Shown: one piece after another, positions 60,230-64,000 of the stretch
Position numbering within the stretch: the first letter of the stretch is position 1
Layout: each line of letters opens with the position of its first letter
Origin: an uncultured Methanolobus sp.
GTDB lineage: Archaea; Halobacteriota; Methanosarcinia; Methanosarcinales; Methanosarcinaceae
Direction: 5' to 3'
Assembly (NCBI RefSeq): GCF_963667555.1
Contig: NZ_OY763421.1
Span: 2,745,562-2,809,561, forward strand
DNA: 64,000 nucleotides
Notes under the pieces: generated by a model
What the model was told of the DNA's origin: nothing
Database searches by the model: none
Seen by the model: the letters and a program-made list of their open reading frames with translations, nothing else
Program-made: the position numbers and the translations under genes

Positions 60230-61651
60230 CTAATCGGACAACCGGATACGCTTTACCATTCTTTTGTGCACCATCTCGGGCTTGATGGTTTTTCCATCTA
60301 GTACTATTGGGTTTCCTTTTGCAAGTTCTCCAAGCATTGGCCCGGGAGGAATATCCAGTTCTTTTGCTGCTTTCGGATCAAATTTTTCACTGATGATGCA
60401 AAGTATATTCTCATCAGGAATATATTTAATTTCATAATGCTCTTTTAGTATTTTAATGCATTCATTTGTAACGTTCTGCATAGCACTTTTAGTCCCTTCT
60501 CCTATTCCCAGTATGGTATTTGAGAGAGTCCCGTTATTTCTTTCCATGTAAACGGGCGCACAACGTGCAAGCATTTCTTCAGTAAGCTTCCTGTTTGCTT
60601 TGACGGTTTCCTGGAACAATTCTTCATTGATGGTGCACAGAACTATTTCATCACTTTCGTTCTCACTTTTCAACCGGATGTTCTCTGTCTGCGATGTGAA
60701 TGTCTCACTGGCTCTGAACTTTCCTTCTGGACAGAGCTCATTGAACTTGTTCTTAATATCCAGGAACAGATTCCATGGGACCTTTCCAATCTCCCTGATG
60801 TCACTCTCTCTTAGTATTATATAATGTAACTCTTCTGTAAGGGTGGATAGTCTCTCTCTTTCTTTTGCACTCATGGATTTCCTGTCAAAATATGCAAAAT
60901 CAGCACCAGATTTCTCAAAAGCCTGCAACATCATATCTTTGTCTACAAAAGCTAATTGGTAATCCGGAAAATTATGTCCGAACGTAACTTCTGTTCCCAG
61001 TATTAGTTCAGTTTGCCTGGATGCATAATGTCCTCCGCCAAAACCAATCGCAACAGGGATGTATCGGTCATCCTCTTTCATATCTATGGATTCTCTGATG
61101 GCTTCGAGTATAGCCTTTGCTGCAACGTTGCCTGCTTTAGGATCTTTCCATTGTATCTCAGAACTCCCTATCTCTGCATAAACCATTGGTGTTTTCAGAT
61201 CGGTAGGTCCGTGATGTGTGGACTCCATGTTCACTTCATAATCCAGTTCCGTAGAGAATCTTTGCATGTTTTTCAGTATGTGGCGCAACATATGTGGTGC
61301 GGCCACAGAAAGCTCTCGTTGTCTTCCTCCGAAATCTGCTTTGTCCGGGTTTCCGGTAAAGTGAGCAGTGAGTACCGATCTTCCGTCGCTGCTCTTATGC
61401 TTTGAAGCGACAACTATCAGGTCTGTGTCATATCCGGATGACTTCATCTTCTCATCAATCCGGTCTTCATAAATATGATGTCCTTCAATTTCTAGAATTC
61501 TCATTTCCGCATTTTCATAAACTGAAATGAGTTCCTTCCAGTCGCCGGGTATATCTTGTGCTTTATCCCACTCTGCGTTTTGAAGTAAGTGTTCTTTTAT
61601 GTTCTGGCTTGCAGCATCAGCGGCAGAACATAATATGTTTATCTTCTTCAT
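60230..61651 (-). CDS. dtdA: D-aminoacyl-tRNA deacylase DtdA with C-terminal extension
   Basis: DtdA removes D-amino acids from mischarged tRNAs. Residues ~1-270 hold the family motifs: NILCSAADAASQNIKEHL, VVASKHKSSDGRSVLTAHFT, ESTHHGPTDLKTPMVYAEIG and GFGGGHYASRQTEL. About 200 extra residues follow, with a SEKFDPKAAKELDIPPGPML sequence and the end MVHKRMVKRIRL, recalling nucleotide- or tRNA-binding add-ons in some methanogen DtdA proteins. ATG 61651 (MKKINIL) is preferred; an in-frame start at 61678 exists. Confidence 0.9.
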   Translation of the reverse strand: MKKINILCSAADAASQNIKEHLLQNAEWDKAQDIPGDWKELISVYENAEMRILEIEGHHIYEDRIDEKMKSSGYDTDLIVVASKHKSSDGRSVLTAHFTGNPDKADFGGRQRELSVAAPHMLRHILKNMQRFSTELDYEVNMESTHHGPTDLKTPMVYAEIGSSEIQWKDPKAGNVAAKAILEAIRESIDMKEDDRYIPVAIGFGGGHYASRQTELILGTEVTFGHNFPDYQLAFVDKDMMLQAFEKSGADFAYFDRKSMSAKERERLSTLTEELHYIILRESDIREIGKVPWNLFLDIKNKFNELCPEGKFRASETFTSQTENIRLKSENESDEIVLCTINEELFQETVKANRKLTEEMLARCAPVYMERNNGTLSNTILGIGEGTKSAMQNVTNECIKILKEHYEIKYIPDENILCIISEKFDPKAAKELDIPPGPMLGELAKGNPIVLDGKTIKPEMVHKRMVKRIRLSD

Positions 61652-61880
61652 GTTCTCTAGTCCTGTCTCTCCGGTCATTCATTGCAAATATAAAAGCTCT
61701 TTTACAGTGGATATCTTTTCTCTCAGTAGTTTTAATGCTTATGATGTTATCATTTGGGATGAAGTTTTATCATAGTATTGGTCTCTTATGGAATTATCAT
61801 CTGTTTCTGGGCCGGTACGGGATGAATTCCAATCCTCTCTCATAACTGAAATTACACGATGAATTAAAAGACGTGATACC

Positions 61881-62528
61881 TTGACTGAAATTACAATTAA
61901 CGGCGTATTGATAAGAAAGTTAGAATATGCAGGTTTCATGGTAAAGTCTGATGAAATGGTCATTTATATTGATCCTCATGGACTTGGCAATGAAAAGATT
62001 CCTGAAGATGATATGGCAGATCTTATCCTGATCACACACGAGCACTTCGGTCACTGTGATCCGGATTCTATCAGAAAGGTTCGCAAATCCGATTCTACAA
62101 CTCTTATTCCTGAGAAGATGAGCCTGCAGTTCAGGGGCGATGCCAGGAGAGTAATGGAGGGTGATTCTCTGTCAGGTGAGCTATGCATTAAAGGAGTAGA
62201 TATTGAAGTTCTTCCTTCATATGCCACTTGCAATCCGGATCGCACTCTTGATGATGGTGTTGGTTACTTCTTCACTTTCAATGATCTAAAAATATATCAT
62301 GCAGGACACTCATGCTGTATTCCTGATATGTCTGCTTCTCCTGATGTCTTAGTGTTGCCTGTGGATTGTCTTATAACGGATGTTCAAAAAGCACTGGATT
62401 CTGTAGTTAAATTTTCGCCGGATTATGTAATTCCAATGTCTTATAGTGATGTAAATAATACTGAAGCATCAGAGTTTTTAGATGCAATAAGGTCAAAGCT
62501 TCCTTCAACAGAGGTCTTATTCTTATAA
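61881..62528 (+). CDS. MBL-fold metal-dependent hydrolase
   Basis: The 215-residue metallo-beta-lactamase-fold protein of the UlaG-like group has the dinuclear metal motif THEHFGHCDPDS (HxHxxHxD), a later histidine in YHAGHSCC and aspartate in VLPVDCLI. The substrate is unknown. The start seems to be TTG 61881 (LTEITINGVLI); no ATG precedes the conserved region. It lies 14 bases upstream of the RNase P gene and is likely cotranscribed. Confidence 0.85.
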   Translation: MTEITINGVLIRKLEYAGFMVKSDEMVIYIDPHGLGNEKIPEDDMADLILITHEHFGHCDPDSIRKVRKSDSTTLIPEKMSLQFRGDARRVMEGDSLSGELCIKGVDIEVLPSYATCNPDRTLDDGVGYFFTFNDLKIYHAGHSCCIPDMSASPDVLVLPVDCLITDVQKALDSVVKFSPDYVIPMSYSDVNNTEASEFLDAIRSKLPSTEVLFL

Positions 62529-62542
62529 AGTCAGGTGCTATC

Positions 62543-62869
62543 ATGGCCAAATCCCGAAAAAAAAGCAAGGTTGTAGCCCGTAGTATTGCGCAGGAGCGTA
62601 TAGAGTATCTTTTCGGTCTTGCAAGAAGTGAGTTTTCAGCTTCTTCTGAAATGAGTAAAAGATATGTTGCACTTGCCCGCAAAATTGGCATGAGGCACAG
62701 GGTTAGCATTTCATCCGAATTGAAAAGGACTTTTTGCAAAAACTGCGGTTCATTGCTTGTGCCAGGGAATAATTCAAGGGTGCGTTTGAAGGATGATACT
62801 ATAATAATCACATGTCTTGATTGTGGCAGTATTAAACGGTATCCTTTTGATAAAGAAAAGAAAGAATGA
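62543..62869 (+). CDS. rnp4: Ribonuclease P protein component 4 (Rpp21)
   Basis: This zinc-binding subunit pairs with Rpp29 on RNase P RNA for tRNA 5' processing. The basic start AKSRKKSKVVARSIAQERIE, the helix KRYVALARKIGMRHRVSISS, and the two CxxC knuckles FCKNCGSLLVPG and CLDCGSIKRYP identify it. The 108-residue length is normal. Confidence 0.93.
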   Translation: MAKSRKKSKVVARSIAQERIEYLFGLARSEFSASSEMSKRYVALARKIGMRHRVSISSELKRTFCKNCGSLLVPGNNSRVRLKDDTIIITCLDCGSIKRYPFDKEKKE

Positions 62870-63115
62870 TCAAGGATTGATCCATGAGAGCAACTTTGTT
62901 CCCATATATGCTACTATGAATATGATTGTGCCCATGGCAACATAGAGGAATATATTTCTGAATACTATATCTTTTTCAGAGCCTGCTTTAATCCCAAGGC
63001 CGCCACCACATCCTCCGCCGCATCCTGCACTGCACGATGTGCATGAAATGGTTTTGCCTGGCTCTGTTTCATTATCTATTTTATTTAATAAAGGAATTGT
63101 TGTTTTTTCAGACAT
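62870..63115 (-). CDS. Cys/Gly-rich tail-anchored membrane protein
   Basis: The 81-residue protein has a polar N-terminus, a compact CTSCSAGCGGGCGGGLG segment (~25-41) with four cysteines, and one C-terminal membrane helix (IFLYVAMGTIIFIVAYMGTK). The cysteine/glycine stretch could bind metal or heterodisulfide-type redox partners, but I know no family for it. It converges on the RNase P gene with zero spacing (stop at 62870 against stop at 62869). Confidence 0.65.
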   Translation of the reverse strand: MSEKTTIPLLNKIDNETEPGKTISCTSCSAGCGGGCGGGLGIKAGSEKDIVFRNIFLYVAMGTIIFIVAYMGTKLLSWINP

Positions 63116-63208
63116 CGTATTATATTGTCTCCTTTATTCTATTAGGTTCTTGCCAGTGGACTGTGACCCAATATTCTCTCTATGCTTTTATTCTTTATGA
63201 AAAACAGA

Positions 63209-63293
63209 CGACGAGAGGGGGATTCGAACCCCCGAGATGCATAGCATCACAGGATTAGCAATCCTGCGCCATACCGGGCTTGGCTATCTCGTC
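63209..63293 (-). tRNA. tRNA-Ser (anticodon GCT)
   Basis: The minus strand gives acceptor GACGAGA/TCTCGTC, a long D arm, anticodon stem CAGGA/TCCTG with loop TTGCTAA (GCT, AGC/AGU codons), a type II variable arm GATGC-TAT-GCATC and T arm GGGGGTTCGAATCCCCC. Discriminator G, CCA not encoded. Confidence 0.96.
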
Positions 63294-63384
63294 TCATTTG
63301 TAATGTTCGTTCCTAAACGCAATTCAGGTATTTAACGTTTTCCGGGTCAAAGTGACAGGCACGCCTGAAGTTGCTGCTCTTTCC

Positions 63385-63673
63385 ATGATCAGGTGGTCTG
63401 GAATCTCTTCTCCACCCCGCAACCCTCCAAGCGACGATTGTCTACGGTAGGCCTGCTCCCTTCCGGGCCTGGGCTGGTTCCCGCAGTTAAGATATAAGTA
63501 CATGCTCTCCAGTAAGCACCTATATCAACGTCATCCAAGCAGGACGGGGTTTCTCAGTTGAAATCACAGGTTTGAAAATGGTCCAAACATCTTCCTCAGG
63601 CTTCGTCCCCCGCGTATCGGCGATTTCGGGTTACAGGTAACGCCGGGCTACCCGGACTAGCCTGCCACCCTTA
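63385..63673 (-). ncRNA. Archaeal signal recognition particle (7S) RNA
   Basis: On the minus strand the SRP54-binding helix 8 core is clear (GGCCCGGAAGGGAGCAGGCC, near 63448-63467). The 5' Alu region with GGGTGGCAGGCTAG, CCCGGCGTTACCTGTAACCC and AAATCGCCGATACGCGGGGG is typical for methanogen 7S RNA. The first GGTGG pairs with the terminal CCACC to close the molecule. The ends are approximate. The RNA guides ribosomes with secretory chains to SecYE. Confidence 0.93.
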
Positions 63674-63811
63674 GATATGCATTACAGGTTATAAAAGTAT
63701 CCTTTGTAGGGGTCAGGTTAGCAGTGTTCGATGTTAGGAAATAGGTTTTGGATGGAAACATGTAAAAGTAATATATAGAATGCTGGACAATAGTAAACTA
63801 GGAGGCCGAAA

Positions 63812-64000
63812 ATGGAAGAATTGATCGGATTTGTAACTGGTAACAAAAATCGCCAGAAATTACTCGCTCTTTTAGGTTCAAAACATCAGCTTGATGCTGC
63901 AAAACTTGCCAAGAACATGCATATAGCACGTCCCTCAGTAGAAAAGATAGTAGGGGAGTTACTTGAAAAAGAGTTGATAGTTCAGGAATCTGATGTATAT
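63812..64000 (+). CDS. Winged-helix transcriptional regulator (5' part, cut by window end)
   Basis: The 63 codons visible start MEELIGFVTGNKNRQKLLAL with GGAGG six bases before the ATG. QLDAAKLAKNMHIARPSVEK followed by LLEKELIV is a clear helix-turn-helix with the start of a wing, as in ArsR/MarR-like archaeal regulators. The effector domain lies beyond the window, so the family cannot be refined. Confidence 0.75.
   Translation, partial: MEELIGFVTGNKNRQKLLALLGSKHQLDAAKLAKNMHIARPSVEKIVGELLEKELIVQESDVY

Overview
The window comes from a methanogenic archaeon, most likely a methylotrophic member of the Methanosarcinaceae (Methanolobus- or Methanococcoides-like; the genus is inferred, not shown). 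The evidence is an archaeal information-processing set (TBP, Spt5, SecE, L11-L1-P0-P1, RNase P Rpp21, 7S RNA, Mre11/Rad50), the archaeal glycosyltransferase AglJ, a DRG-type GTPase, a nickel ECF transporter beside methanogen-type sensor kinases, moderate GC, and TATA-type promoters with GGAGG/GGTGA ribosome binding sites.

Layout. 0-6 kb: a 57-residue protein, a putative ribbon-helix-helix gene running antisense into tRNA-Gln, DRG GTPase, a MoeA fusion with a small membrane protein, IlvE, tRNA-Arg and a small PEF-CTERM surface protein. 6-13 kb: an accessory-looking stretch with one copy of a ~190 bp repeat, a gene remnant, a coiled-coil gene pair, modABC behind a ModE-like operator, an AlbA_2/HATPase gene broken by two frameshifts, an 11-bp tandem array, and a cyclophilin. 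13.6-19.5 kb: a 1964-residue secreted protein in which one von Willebrand A domain appears to be interrupted by a second vWA, jelly-roll-like domains and a WDGSSW-repeat propeller. 19.5-20.2 kb: an inverted second copy of the ~190 bp repeat. 20.2-28.1 kb: eleven minus-strand genes for short proteins with prepilin-like N-termini. They form two paralogous five-gene operons in the same order plus one extra member, and are the strongest candidate for a poorly described system here; the giant vWA/propeller protein next to them could be a surface or tip partner.

28-40 kb is a chromosome-maintenance block: mre11-rad50, a coiled-coil protein, smc-scpA-scpB (ScpB with a long C-terminal extension), then tbp and aglJ. 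41-46 kb holds thiC and a signalling cassette in which an ErcA-like iron alcohol dehydrogenase lies between two histidine kinases sharing a near-identical N-terminal motif; the second kinase is frameshifted. 46-55 kb: DUF62 SAM hydrolase, a cohesin-domain surface protein, a radical SAM enzyme, a nickel uptake system (DUF4198 protein, NikM, a small NikL-like protein, NikQ, NikO), an ABC1/UbiB kinase and a methyltransferase. 55-64 kb is housekeeping: ftsZ-secE-spt5-rpl11-rpl1-P0-P1 on the minus strand with a structured leader before rpl1, D-aminoacyl-tRNA deacylase, an MBL-fold hydrolase, RNase P subunit, tRNA-Ser, SRP RNA, and the start of a winged-helix regulator cut by the window end.

Function. 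The mod genes and the MoeA fusion serve molybdenum or tungsten uptake and cofactor assembly for formylmethanofuran dehydrogenase-type enzymes, and the nickel system would feed F430 and hydrogenase/CODH synthesis. Domain and family names are recognised by eye from motifs; no database search was run.
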